Origin: Streptomyces sp. NBC_01669
GTDB lineage: Bacteria; Actinomycetota; Actinomycetes; Streptomycetales; Streptomycetaceae
NCBI RefSeq assembly: GCF_026339735.1
Contig: NZ_JAPEQG010000001.1
Location: 7,400,501 to 7,464,500, forward strand
DNA: 64,000 nucleotides
Direction: 5' to 3'
Shown here piece by piece: positions 43,060 to 51,252 of the stretch (position 1 is the first letter of the stretch; each line of letters begins with the position of its first letter). The position numbers and the translations under genes are program-made. The notes beneath the pieces are model-generated. The model searched no databases and was not told where the DNA came from. It saw only the letters and a program-made list of their open reading frames with translations.

Positions 43060-43098
43060 AGAGGCCGGTCCGTCAGCAGCACCGACGGACCGGCCTCT
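43060..43098. terminator. Terminator of tRNA-Val copy 2 and of the convergent exonuclease gene
   Basis: A perfect 15-bp stem (43060-43074 with 43084-43098) and a 9-nt loop. Confidence 0.85.
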
Positions 43099-43130
43099 GC
43101 ATGTCCGGAACCACCCCCGGGCGTCCGGGA

Positions 43131-43856
43131 TCACGCAGCGGCGGGCAGCTCAGGACGCAGCGGCCAGGCCGGATCCACTGCCTCCGGCGTCCCGCTCTTC
43201 GCGAACCACGCCTGCAGACCGCGCGCCTGCGCCGCATGCCACACCGCCTGCAGCGCGTGCAGCTCCGCCGGGGACAGCCGCTCCAGCCGCGACGAGAAGC
43301 GCCGCCCCACCGCCCGTACCAGCTCCAGCGACGCCGCCGCGTCGGCCGCCGCGTCATGAGCGCCGTCCAGCACCACCTCGTACAGCGCACAGAGATCCGT
43401 GAGCGTGCGCCGCCCCTTGCGATAGCGGTCCAGGTGCTTGTCCAGAACCCGGGGATCCAGCACGCACAGCGGTGTGTTCCCCAGATAGCCGGCCAGTGAC
43501 GACGCCCGGTGCCGCTTCAGCTCCCGGTCGAGGAGCGTCAGATCGAACGGCGCGTTCATCACGACGAGCGGGCGTCCCGCCGCGCACTGCTCGGCCAGTG
43601 CCCGGGCTATCTCCTCCACCACGGGCGCGGGCCACCGGCCGTTGCGCTGCAGATGGTCATCGGTCAGACCGTGGATCTCGGTCGCCCCCACGGGCACCGG
43701 AACCCCCGGATTCACCAGCCAGCGGGTGACGCGCATGCGCCCGCCCGCCGCGTCCTGGACGACCAGGGCGGCCGAAACGATCCGGTCCTCCTCGACGTCC
43801 ACTCCCGTTGTCTCGGTGTCAAAAGCGGCCAGCGGCCCCTCGTACCAGTGACTCAT
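43131..43856 (-). CDS. DnaQ-fold 3'-5' exonuclease
   Basis: 241 residues with the DEDD exonuclease core: ExoI AAFDTETTGVDVEEDRI (DxE), ExoII VVMNAPFDLTLLDREL, and ExoIII GAHDAAADAAASLEL (HxxxxD). It resembles the epsilon-like proofreading or RNA-processing exonucleases that lack a polymerase-binding tail. The ATG at 43856 has GAGGAG 7 nt upstream. It is divergent from the DUF4365 gene, which also has a nuclease-like fold. Confidence 0.92.
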   Translation of the reverse strand: MSHWYEGPLAAFDTETTGVDVEEDRIVSAALVVQDAAGGRMRVTRWLVNPGVPVPVGATEIHGLTDDHLQRNGRWPAPVVEEIARALAEQCAAGRPLVVMNAPFDLTLLDRELKRHRASSLAGYLGNTPLCVLDPRVLDKHLDRYRKGRRTLTDLCALYEVVLDGAHDAAADAAASLELVRAVGRRFSSRLERLSPAELHALQAVWHAAQARGLQAWFAKSGTPEAVDPAWPLRPELPAAA

Positions 43857-44050
43857 CCCCGAACTCCTCGTGCCTGACCGGCAGATGGCGTGATTCCCCT
43901 GCCCGATTCGGTGATACCCGCGCCCTTTGCCTGATACGCCGTTTGCGGACCGCTCGCTGCGGTGACAACACAGAGGACAGGCAAGGAAGTTGCCTGAGGA
44001 CGCACCGACCGAACCAACCGATCGGCACAGCCCGGAAGGCATACGGAGCC

Positions 44051-44617
44051 ATGGCGCTCGCGCAGCCCGACCCGAGCGGGCTGTTGCCCCAGCGGATCGC
44101 TCCGCTGCGCGGCACACTCGCCACCACCGCCTGCATGGAGACCCTTCAGGTGGGCTACCTGCACGCGGTCGCGGCCGCGGCGGGATGCTCCCTGTCGCAG
44201 CCCTTTCCCGACAACGGCATCGACTGGCATGTCAGCCACGGCGCCCCCGGCCACACCGTCGACGACGAGGTGACCATCAAGGTGCAGCTCAAATGCACCT
44301 ACCAGATACCGCCGCACCCACCCGGACCGACGTTCGCCTTCACGCTGGACAACGCCCACCTCGTGAAGCTCGCCCGGACGCCCGTGTCGGTGCACAAGAT
44401 CCTGGTCGTGATGCTCGTACCGCGCAGCCAGGACGACTGGCTGCGCGCCGGGCACGAACGGCTCGACCTGCGGCACTGCTGCTACTGGACCAATCTGGCC
44501 GGCCACGCGGTGACAGGCCGGCACAGGACCACTGTGCGGATCCCGACCACGCGCATATTCGACGACCGCGCGCTCTGCGAGATCATGACGCGGGTCGGGG
44601 CGGGAGGGAGACCCTGA
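44051..44617 (+). CDS. DUF4365-family protein, PD-(D/E)xK nuclease-like
   Basis: 188 residues. The family core is NGIDWHVSHG (metal-binding-type Asp) followed by EVTIKVQLKCTYQIPP (Q-x-K-x-T, the second half of a PD-(D/E)xK-like site). Family knowledge links DUF4365 to restriction-endonuclease-like folds and some defence loci, but the biochemical role is unproven. The ATG at 44051 has a close GGAG. The stop TGA overlaps the ATG of the next gene (TGATG), so the two proteins are made together. It is divergent from a DnaQ-fold exonuclease. Confidence 0.75.
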   Translation: MALAQPDPSGLLPQRIAPLRGTLATTACMETLQVGYLHAVAAAAGCSLSQPFPDNGIDWHVSHGAPGHTVDDEVTIKVQLKCTYQIPPHPPGPTFAFTLDNAHLVKLARTPVSVHKILVVMLVPRSQDDWLRAGHERLDLRHCCYWTNLAGHAVTGRHRTTVRIPTTRIFDDRALCEIMTRVGAGGRP

Positions 44618-45897
44618 TGCACCGGCCGATGGACGAGCCCGCCGACAGCACGATCCCGTCGGGCACGCGACCACACCCCAGCGAGACCGTGACCCACTGG
44701 CCCACCGCCCTGCCACCCCTCGGGGACATCCCGGACCCCGCCCGCGTCGACCCCGCGGTCCTCGGTGCCCTGCTCGACCGGCACGGCTGGCACCGCCGCG
44801 GCGGTGCGGCCGGACGCTACAGCCGATGGACCCCACCGGGGGCCGCGGCACCCTCCGGCGGCACGAGCCTCCTCGTACCCGACACCACCGCCTTCCCCGA
44901 CAGCGAGGACCTGCTCGGCGAAGCACTCACGGCGCTCGCCCGCAGCGCCGCCCCCTCCGCCCGCGACGTGCTGGTCTCCCTCGCTGTGCCCAGCGACGAG
45001 ATCCGCTGGTGGCGCGATGTCCCCGACGGCGCCGCCGGTCCCGCGGGCGCCGCCGGAGCGGCCGGCTGGACCGCCGCGGAGCAGTTGCGCGCCGCGGCCC
45101 GGCAGATCCTGCTCGCCGGAGCGCTCGCCGTACGGGCCCGTACCGGGTTCCACGGCGCGCGCCACCGCCGAAGGGCCCTCGCCGCTCTCGAAGGCATCCT
45201 CGTCGGACCCGCACCTGGCGGCCGCGACCTCACTGCCTGTCTCCCCGTCGAAACCGGCCGGGCCGTCGCCGTACGGCTCTGCCACGCCCTGCACGCCACC
45301 CGCGAAGCCATCGACTTCCAGCGCGCCACCGGAGGAATGGAAGCCTTCGACAGCGCCGTCGAGGCAGGCGTCAGCCGTGAGCTGACCGAGGCCGTCATCG
45401 CGCTGGTCCGCGGCTCGGAGGGAACCAGGATCTCTCTCGCCTGGGCACCGGCCGCAGGAACCCCCGAAGGCTGCCCCGCCCGGCCCGAACCGGTGGAGTT
45501 CTCGCCGGGCGACCTGCCCGCCCTGCGCCGGGCGGGAGCCCGCTACCAGCAGGACGAACCCGCCGTCGCGGTCCGGATCACCGGTGCGGTCGTCCGGCTG
45601 CGCCGCTCGGGACCGCGCGGCGCAGGAATCGTGCGGCTGAGGGTGCTGGCGGGGGCCGAGGTGCCACACGTACGGTTGGAGCTGGACGAGGAGGCGTACC
45701 GGATCGCGGGCCACGCCCACCTCGTCGGACTGCCGATCCGGGTGGAGGGGCGACTGGAGAGCCGGGGCGGCTTCCGGCGGCTGACCCGGGCCTCGCAGGT
45801 GGTGCCCGTACAGGTCGACGAGGCGGAACGGGACCGGCTGATGAAATCGCTCCAGGAGAACGTCGACTACTTCGAGGAGGCCTGCACGGGCGAATAG
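44617..45897 (+). CDS. Unknown partner of the DUF4365 protein, possible C-terminal beta-barrel domain
   Basis: 426 residues with no family I recognise. A central part (about 140-290) is helical and Ala-rich. The last 110 residues (VAVRITGAVVRLRRSG, GIVRLRVLAGAEVPHVRLEL, HLVGLPIRVEGRLESRGGF) are a run of beta strands with the look of an OB-type fold. GGGAGGGAG lies upstream and the start overlaps the DUF4365 stop. No TM or signal peptide. A role as DNA- or nucleotide-binding subunit is only an inference. Confidence 0.6.
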   Translation: MHRPMDEPADSTIPSGTRPHPSETVTHWPTALPPLGDIPDPARVDPAVLGALLDRHGWHRRGGAAGRYSRWTPPGAAAPSGGTSLLVPDTTAFPDSEDLLGEALTALARSAAPSARDVLVSLAVPSDEIRWWRDVPDGAAGPAGAAGAAGWTAAEQLRAAARQILLAGALAVRARTGFHGARHRRRALAALEGILVGPAPGGRDLTACLPVETGRAVAVRLCHALHATREAIDFQRATGGMEAFDSAVEAGVSRELTEAVIALVRGSEGTRISLAWAPAAGTPEGCPARPEPVEFSPGDLPALRRAGARYQQDEPAVAVRITGAVVRLRRSGPRGAGIVRLRVLAGAEVPHVRLELDEEAYRIAGHAHLVGLPIRVEGRLESRGGFRRLTRASQVVPVQVDEAERDRLMKSLQENVDYFEEACTGE

Positions 45898-46035
45898 CCG
45901 GAATGAGGGGTCCGGCACGGTGCCCGCCGACTGCCGGAACGAACCCTTTCGCGAAGGGGGGCGTCGGCTCGGTACGATTCCTCTTGCGTGCGCAGTGGAA
46001 TATGGCGCGCACCCCCCTTCAGTCAGGAGAGACCG

Positions 46036-48012
46036 GTGTCAGACGTCCGTGTGATCATCCAACGCGATTCCGAGCGGGAAGAGCGCGTGGTGACGACGGG
46101 CACTACGGCTGCCGAGCTCTTCCCCGGCGAGCGCACCGTCGTCGCCGCCCGGGTCGCCGGTGAGCTGAAGGACCTCGCATACGTCGTCGCCGACGGCGAG
46201 GTCGTCGAGCCCGTCGAGATCTCCTCCGAGGACGGCCTGAACATCCTCCGGCACTCCACCGCGCACGTCATGGCGCAGGCCGTGCAGGAGCTCTTCCCCG
46301 AGGCCAAGCTCGGCATCGGCCCGCCGGTCAAGGACGGCTTCTACTACGACTTCGACGTCGAGAAGCCGTTCACGCCCGAGGACCTCAAGGCCATCGAGAA
46401 GAAGATGCAGGAGATCCAGAAGCGGGGACAGCGGTTCTCCCGCCGGGTCGTCACCGACGAGGCCGCCCGTGAGGAGCTGGCCGACGAGCCGTACAAGCTG
46501 GAGCTCATCGGCATCAAGGGTGCCGCCTCCACCGACGACGGCGCGGATGTCGAGGTGGGCGGCGGCGAGCTGACCATCTACGACAACCTGGACGCCAAGA
46601 CCGGTGACCTGTGCTGGAAGGACCTCTGCCGCGGTCCGCACCTGCCGACCACCCGGAACATCCCGGCGTTCAAGCTGATGCGGAACGCCGCGGCGTACTG
46701 GCGGGGCAGCGAGAAGAACCCGATGCTCCAGCGCATCTACGGCACCGCCTGGCCCACGAAGGACGAGCTCAAGGCGCACCTGGAGTTCCTGGAGGAGGCC
46801 GCCAAGCGCGATCACCGCAAGCTCGGCAACGAGCTGGACCTCTTCTCCTTCCCCGACGAGATCGGCCCCGGCCTCGCCGTCTTCCACCCCAAGGGCGGCA
46901 TCATCCGCCGGGCCATGGAGGACTACTCGCGCAAGCGGCACGAGGAGGAGGGCTACGAGTTCGTCTACTCGCCGCACGCCACCAAGGGCAAGCTCTTCGA
47001 GAAGTCCGGCCACCTGGACTGGTACGCCGAAGGCATGTACCCGCCCATGCAGCTCGACGACGGGGTGGACTACTACCTCAAGCCGATGAACTGCCCCATG
47101 CACAACCTGATCTTCGACGCGCGCGGCCGTTCCTACCGTGAACTGCCGCTGCGGCTCTTCGAGTTCGGCACGGTGTACCGCTACGAGAAGTCGGGCGTGG
47201 TGCACGGCCTGACCCGTTCGCGCGGCTTCACGCAGGACGACGCGCACATCTACTGCACCAAGGAGCAGATGGCGGAGGAGCTCGACAAGACGCTCACCTT
47301 CGTCCTGAACCTGCTGCGCGACTACGGTCTGACCGACTTCTACCTGGAGCTGTCCACCAAGGACCCGGAGAAGTTCGTCGGCTCGGACGAGGTCTGGGAA
47401 GAGGCCACCGAGACGCTGCGCCAGGTTGCCGAGAAGCAGGGCCTGCCCCTGGTTCCGGACCCGGGCGGCGCCGCGTTCTACGGCCCGAAGATCTCGGTCC
47501 AGTGCAAGGACGCCATCGGCCGCACCTGGCAGATGTCGACCGTGCAGCTCGACTTCAACCTGCCGGAGCGCTTCGACCTGGAGTACACCGGCCCCGACGG
47601 GACCAAGCAGCGCCCGGTCATGATCCACCGCGCCCTGTTCGGCTCCATCGAGCGGTTCTTCGCCGTGCTGCTGGAGCACTACGCGGGTGCGTTCCCGGTC
47701 TGGCTGGCCCCGGTCCAGGCGGTCGGCATCCCGATCGGCGACGCGCACATCCCGTACCTCCAGGAGTTCGCTGCGCAGGCCAGGAAGAAGGGCCTGCGGG
47801 TCGAGGTGGACGCCTCCTCGGACCGGATGCAGAAGAAGATCCGCAACCAGCAGAAGGCCAAGGTGCCCTTCATGATCATCGCGGGTGATGAGGACATGGC
47901 CAACGGCGCCGTCTCCTTCCGCTACCGCGACGGATCGCAGGAGAACGGCATCCCGGTCGAGGACGCCATCGCCAAGATCCAGAAGGCCGTCGAGGACCGC
48001 GTCCAGGTCTGA
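46036..48012 (+). CDS. thrS: Threonine-tRNA ligase
   Basis: 658 residues with all expected domains: N-terminal TGS domain (about 1-60), the HxxxH editing/zinc region (LRHSTAHVMAQAVQ), class II catalytic core (motif 2 FEFGTVYRYEKSGVVHGLTRSRGF, zinc ligands around LKPMNCPMHN) and C-terminal anticodon domain. It charges tRNA-Thr. The GTG at 46036 follows AGGAGA at good spacing. It begins the conserved actinobacterial block thrS-HIT-pgsA-acyltransferase-pimA-pdxST-yebC-ruv. Note the first editing motif block is intact, so it should proofread serine. Confidence 0.97.
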   Translation: MSDVRVIIQRDSEREERVVTTGTTAAELFPGERTVVAARVAGELKDLAYVVADGEVVEPVEISSEDGLNILRHSTAHVMAQAVQELFPEAKLGIGPPVKDGFYYDFDVEKPFTPEDLKAIEKKMQEIQKRGQRFSRRVVTDEAAREELADEPYKLELIGIKGAASTDDGADVEVGGGELTIYDNLDAKTGDLCWKDLCRGPHLPTTRNIPAFKLMRNAAAYWRGSEKNPMLQRIYGTAWPTKDELKAHLEFLEEAAKRDHRKLGNELDLFSFPDEIGPGLAVFHPKGGIIRRAMEDYSRKRHEEEGYEFVYSPHATKGKLFEKSGHLDWYAEGMYPPMQLDDGVDYYLKPMNCPMHNLIFDARGRSYRELPLRLFEFGTVYRYEKSGVVHGLTRSRGFTQDDAHIYCTKEQMAEELDKTLTFVLNLLRDYGLTDFYLELSTKDPEKFVGSDEVWEEATETLRQVAEKQGLPLVPDPGGAAFYGPKISVQCKDAIGRTWQMSTVQLDFNLPERFDLEYTGPDGTKQRPVMIHRALFGSIERFFAVLLEHYAGAFPVWLAPVQAVGIPIGDAHIPYLQEFAAQARKKGLRVEVDASSDRMQKKIRNQQKAKVPFMIIAGDEDMANGAVSFRYRDGSQENGIPVEDAIAKIQKAVEDRVQV

Positions 48013-48025
48013 CCCGACGGACAGG

Positions 48026-48062
48026 GAGGCCCCCGGAGCGCTAACCGCGCTCCGGGGGCCTC
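48026..48062 (+). terminator. thrS terminator overlapping the 3' end of the K+ channel gene
   Basis: A perfect 15-bp stem (48026-48040 with 48048-48062) and a 7-nt loop. The right arm lies inside the last codons of the convergent gene. Confidence 0.85.
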
Positions 48063-48721
48063 TTCTCGTCCTCCCGGGTGAACACCTGCACCAGCCACGA
48101 CGAGAACGAACCCGTCACTGCCCCCAGCAGCGCCAGACCACCGATCATCAGCCCCACCGCGATGGTCCTGCCGCTCGGCGTGACCGGCGCGACGTCCCCG
48201 TATCCGACCGTGGTGAGCGTCGCGCACGCCCACCACACCGCGTCGCCGAACGTCCGGATCGTGGCGCCCGGAGCCATGTGTTCCTGGTTGTACACGGCGA
48301 GCGCGCCCGAGAATCCGAGCAGCAGGGCGGTCATACCGGCGTAGCTGATCACGCGGGCGTACAGGCTCAGCCGCGGCCGCTCCCGCTGCCGCTGGATCGC
48401 TGTGTAGACCTGGATCAGACGCAACGGCCTCAGCAGCGGGAGCACCAGCACGACCGTGTCCAGCCAGTGGGTTCGCAGGAAGCGGAGACCCTGGCCGCTG
48501 AGCCGGATCCGTACGACATAGTCCGCCGCGAAGAGGAGCCAGGTGGTGACGACCAGGGTCAGGGCGAGGTCACGCCACGGCTGGGTGTGCTCGGGAACAA
48601 GGACACGGACCGCGTACCCGAGGAGGAAGAACAGCGACGCGGCGAAGAGCGGCACCTCCGTGCGCTGCTCCCAGCGCCTGAACCGGAGAGGGGTGGAGGA
48701 GTCCGCGGGCTGGTCGCTCAT
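48041..48721 (-). CDS. Voltage-gated-type potassium channel subunit
   Basis: A 226-residue ion-channel subunit. The selectivity filter TLTTVGYGD is near residue 185, between the pore helix and the last TM segment. Four earlier helices form an S1-S4-like domain; S4 is LRPLRLIQVY, with fewer Arg than true voltage sensors. Short cytoplasmic ends carry no RCK domain. The ATG at 48721 is preferred; the frame is open further upstream with poor bias. It is convergent with thrS. Confidence 0.9.
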   Translation of the reverse strand: MSDQPADSSTPLRFRRWEQRTEVPLFAASLFFLLGYAVRVLVPEHTQPWRDLALTLVVTTWLLFAADYVVRIRLSGQGLRFLRTHWLDTVVLVLPLLRPLRLIQVYTAIQRQRERPRLSLYARVISYAGMTALLLGFSGALAVYNQEHMAPGATIRTFGDAVWWACATLTTVGYGDVAPVTPSGRTIAVGLMIGGLALLGAVTGSFSSWLVQVFTREDEKRPPERG

Positions 48722-48788
48722 GGCCTCAGGATCGTCGTCCGGCGACGGGGGCGGGCCCCGGCGACACGCTCTGCAGGAGTGAAGCAAT

Positions 48789-49349
48789 ATGCTGATCTGC
48801 ATGACGACTGAGCCGGAGCAGCAGATCGGAGTGGGAACGCCCGACGCGTTCCAGCGCCTGTGGACGCCTCACCGGATGGCGTACATCCAGGGTGAGAACA
48901 AGCCGACCGGCCCGGAGGCCGGCGACGGCTGTCCGTTCTGTGCGATCCCGGCGAAGTCGGACGAGGACGGACTCATCGTGGCGCGCGGCGAGAAGGTCTA
49001 TGCCGTGCTGAACCTGTATCCGTACAACGGCGGACATCTGATGGTGGTGCCGTACCGGCATGTCGCCGACTACACGGAGCTGGACGGTCCGGAGACGCTG
49101 GAGCTGGCCGACTTCACCAAGCGGGCGATGACGGCGCTGCGGGCGGCCTCGGGGGCGCACGGTTTCAATATCGGGATGAATCAGGGAACGGTGGCGGGCG
49201 CCGGCATTGCCGCGCATCTCCATCAGCACCTGGTGCCGCGCTGGGGCGGTGACACCAACTTCATGCCGGTCGTCGGTCACACGAAGGTGCTGCCGCAGCT
49301 GCTCGCCGATACCCGGAAGATGCTGGCCGACGCCTGGCCCGCGGTCTGA
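48789..49349 (+). CDS. HIT-family protein, AP4A phosphorylase-like
   Basis: A 186-residue HIT hydrolase/transferase. The active triad is HLHQHLVPRWGGDTNFMP, and GCPFCAIPAK is the N-terminal zinc-type Cys pair. It matches the mycobacterial Rv2613c type, which phosphorolyses diadenosine tetraphosphate, and sits in the same place between thrS and pgsA. The ATG at 48789 has GGAG 9 nt upstream; the later ATG at 48801 is also possible. The stop codon begins a short palindrome. Confidence 0.9.
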   Translation: MLICMTTEPEQQIGVGTPDAFQRLWTPHRMAYIQGENKPTGPEAGDGCPFCAIPAKSDEDGLIVARGEKVYAVLNLYPYNGGHLMVVPYRHVADYTELDGPETLELADFTKRAMTALRAASGAHGFNIGMNQGTVAGAGIAAHLHQHLVPRWGGDTNFMPVVGHTKVLPQLLADTRKMLADAWPAV

Positions 49350-49375
49350 GAGCCTGTCGGCACCCGACAGGCTCT
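49349..49375. repeat. Short palindrome sharing ends with the MITE-like element
   Basis: AGAGCCTGTCGG-CAC-CCGACAGGCTCT is a perfect 12-bp inverted repeat. Its arms match the ends of the 97-bp element at 39775-39871, and both flanks read TGA. It may be an internally deleted copy, or a terminator of the HIT gene. Confidence 0.65.
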
Positions 49376-49395
49376 GAGCCGAGCGGTACGAGCAC

Positions 49396-49423
49396 GAGGC
49401 GCCCGGGAGGTCCCGGGCGCCTC
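49396..49423. terminator. Convergent terminator
   Basis: GAGGCGCCCGGGA and TCCCGGGCGCCTC form a 13-bp inverted repeat with a 2-nt centre, between the HIT gene and the convergent membrane-protein gene. Confidence 0.75.
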
Positions 49424-49434
49424 TTCCGTCTGCC

Positions 49435-51117
49435 CTACGCGTCGTACAGGTCGGCCTTCTTGGGGATCGGGTCCTGCACCAGTCCGCTGAGGATCATGGA
49501 CCGGTTGTCGAAGCGCTCCGTGTCGACGCCGTTCTCGTCCAGGACGCGCATGGCCGCGTTGTGCACGGCACGCAGGACGGGGGTGGCGGCGCGCATCGCG
49601 TCGTCCGCCATGAAGCGGTGACGCCACGGCTTCTCGGCCCAGGCGTGGCGCAGGCCGAAGGGCTCCGGGAGGGTGATCTTGCCGCCCAGGTAGTCGAGGA
49701 GCGGCGGGTACCAGGTGAAGGGGGCGCGCAGGGCGAGACGGACGACCTCCTTGGATTCCACCAGCGGGAGAGTGATCTTGCGGGTCTCCCAGAATCTGAC
49801 GGTCTTGTTGACCGTCTTCGTCTTGGCCTCGGGCTTGCTCGTGAAGAGCGAGTGGACGGGGCCGAGGGCGTGCCCGGTGACCTCGATCCGGAGCGTCTCG
49901 TGGAGCACCGTGACGGTGATCATCATGGTGATGACCAGCTGACCGTCCCAGAGGGTGAACTGGACTCCCAGATAGTGGCGGTCGCCGCTGCCGAACTGCT
50001 GGTGGTTGCAGATGCGCTGTATCTCGTGCGGCTTGACCTGGAAGGTGGCGACGTCCTCGCCCTCCGGACGGGAGACCGAGTCGGCGTTCTCACCGACGGG
50101 CGAGACGATCCAGTGGGTGACCGAGGGCGTGGTGAATCCGCCGGTGTGAAGCGGTCCGCGTTCCAACTGCTTGAGCTGGTCGTGGATGACGCGAATCAGG
50201 TCCCAGCTGCGGAACTGGTGGAACTCCTTGCCGGGTTCCTTGGAGACGAGTTCCTCGGCGAGCTGCCAGCTGCCCCAGCGGGTGCCCATGCCGAGGATGC
50301 CCTTGGGGCCGGCATAGAAGACGCAGTTGGACTGCTGTTCGGCCGACAGCTTCTCCAGGCCCTGGCGCAGCGCCTCGCGGGCGGTCTCGCTGGGATTCTT
50401 CGGAACGGCCTCGGGGATCCTGGCGATGACCCCTCCGCCGGAGAGCAGCCCCTCCCAACGGGCGCGCATGTCCTTGGCGGAGGTCTCGGCGATTCGCTTG
50501 GCGATCAGCCAGCCGATGACGGGGGCGACGATCATCGCGCGCAGGTACAGCGCGAGGAGACCGTCGACCGGCAGTTTGATCAGGAAGATCAGGGCCACGA
50601 TGCCGATGACGGGGAGCAGGGCCATGCCGAGGGCGCTGAGGGCCTTGTCCTTGGTGGAGCCCAGGCCGTCGCGGAGGCGGAACGCGAGGACCCACAGGAG
50701 CAGTCCGGGCAGGAAGAGGAAGCCGAAGAGAACGGTGACCAGGGTCAGTTTGGTGTCCCGGGCCTTGCGGAGGCGGGTCGCGGACAGGCAGTGCTCGACG
50801 ACGGTCTGCGGGTCGGTGCCGAAGGACTGGATGAGGGCCTTGCGGGCGCCGCCCAGCATCCGTTCCTGGACGGCGCGGGAGAAGGCCTCGCCGAGGTTGG
50901 GGGTGAAGTATTTGCTCTTGAAGAGCTTGGACCGGCCCTCCTCGATCTTGGACTTGTGCCACTCGCTGTCGGCCTTGAGGATGTCTGCCACTGGGCTGTC
51001 ACGGTACGCGGCGGAGGCGAGGGCGTTCGTCGCCACCGCCTGTCCGGCCGCCCCCTGGAGCGGGATCTGCGCTCCGGGAGAGAAATCGAATCCGTCGTTG
51101 GCCACTGTCGCCCCCAC
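49435..51117 (-). CDS. Large conserved-looking protein with TM segments, unknown function
   Basis: 560 residues. The first 120 residues are soluble and carry a long helical stretch with many charges. Two hydrophobic pairs (about 125-150 and 160-215, including LPVIGIVALIFLIKLPVDGLLAL) anchor it in the membrane. The C-terminal 340 residues are soluble, with a mixed alpha/beta part rich in Phe/Trp and His (RHYLGVQFTLWDGQLVITMM). No known motif was found. GTG start at 51117. It lies downstream of EF-G2 on the same strand. Confidence 0.75.
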   Translation of the reverse strand: MGATVANDGFDFSPGAQIPLQGAAGQAVATNALASAAYRDSPVADILKADSEWHKSKIEEGRSKLFKSKYFTPNLGEAFSRAVQERMLGGARKALIQSFGTDPQTVVEHCLSATRLRKARDTKLTLVTVLFGFLFLPGLLLWVLAFRLRDGLGSTKDKALSALGMALLPVIGIVALIFLIKLPVDGLLALYLRAMIVAPVIGWLIAKRIAETSAKDMRARWEGLLSGGGVIARIPEAVPKNPSETAREALRQGLEKLSAEQQSNCVFYAGPKGILGMGTRWGSWQLAEELVSKEPGKEFHQFRSWDLIRVIHDQLKQLERGPLHTGGFTTPSVTHWIVSPVGENADSVSRPEGEDVATFQVKPHEIQRICNHQQFGSGDRHYLGVQFTLWDGQLVITMMITVTVLHETLRIEVTGHALGPVHSLFTSKPEAKTKTVNKTVRFWETRKITLPLVESKEVVRLALRAPFTWYPPLLDYLGGKITLPEPFGLRHAWAEKPWRHRFMADDAMRAATPVLRAVHNAAMRVLDENGVDTERFDNRSMILSGLVQDPIPKKADLYDA

Positions 51118-51252
51118 TTGCCGCCAAGGAACCGCTCCTGCGGCTGTTTCCCAACTGCCGTGCCCGGCACACCTTCTGAGCTGGGACCACAGCGTATCGT
51201 CCGGAGCGGAGCCCCGCCCGACCCTGTGGACAAGGGCGGGCAGGGCCGCCGA

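Noticed and set aside
45898..46035. Threonine T-box leader upstream of thrS
   Set aside because: The region is only about 140 nt, with a small CCTTTCGCGAAGG palindrome and no recognisable T-box sequence or stem I.
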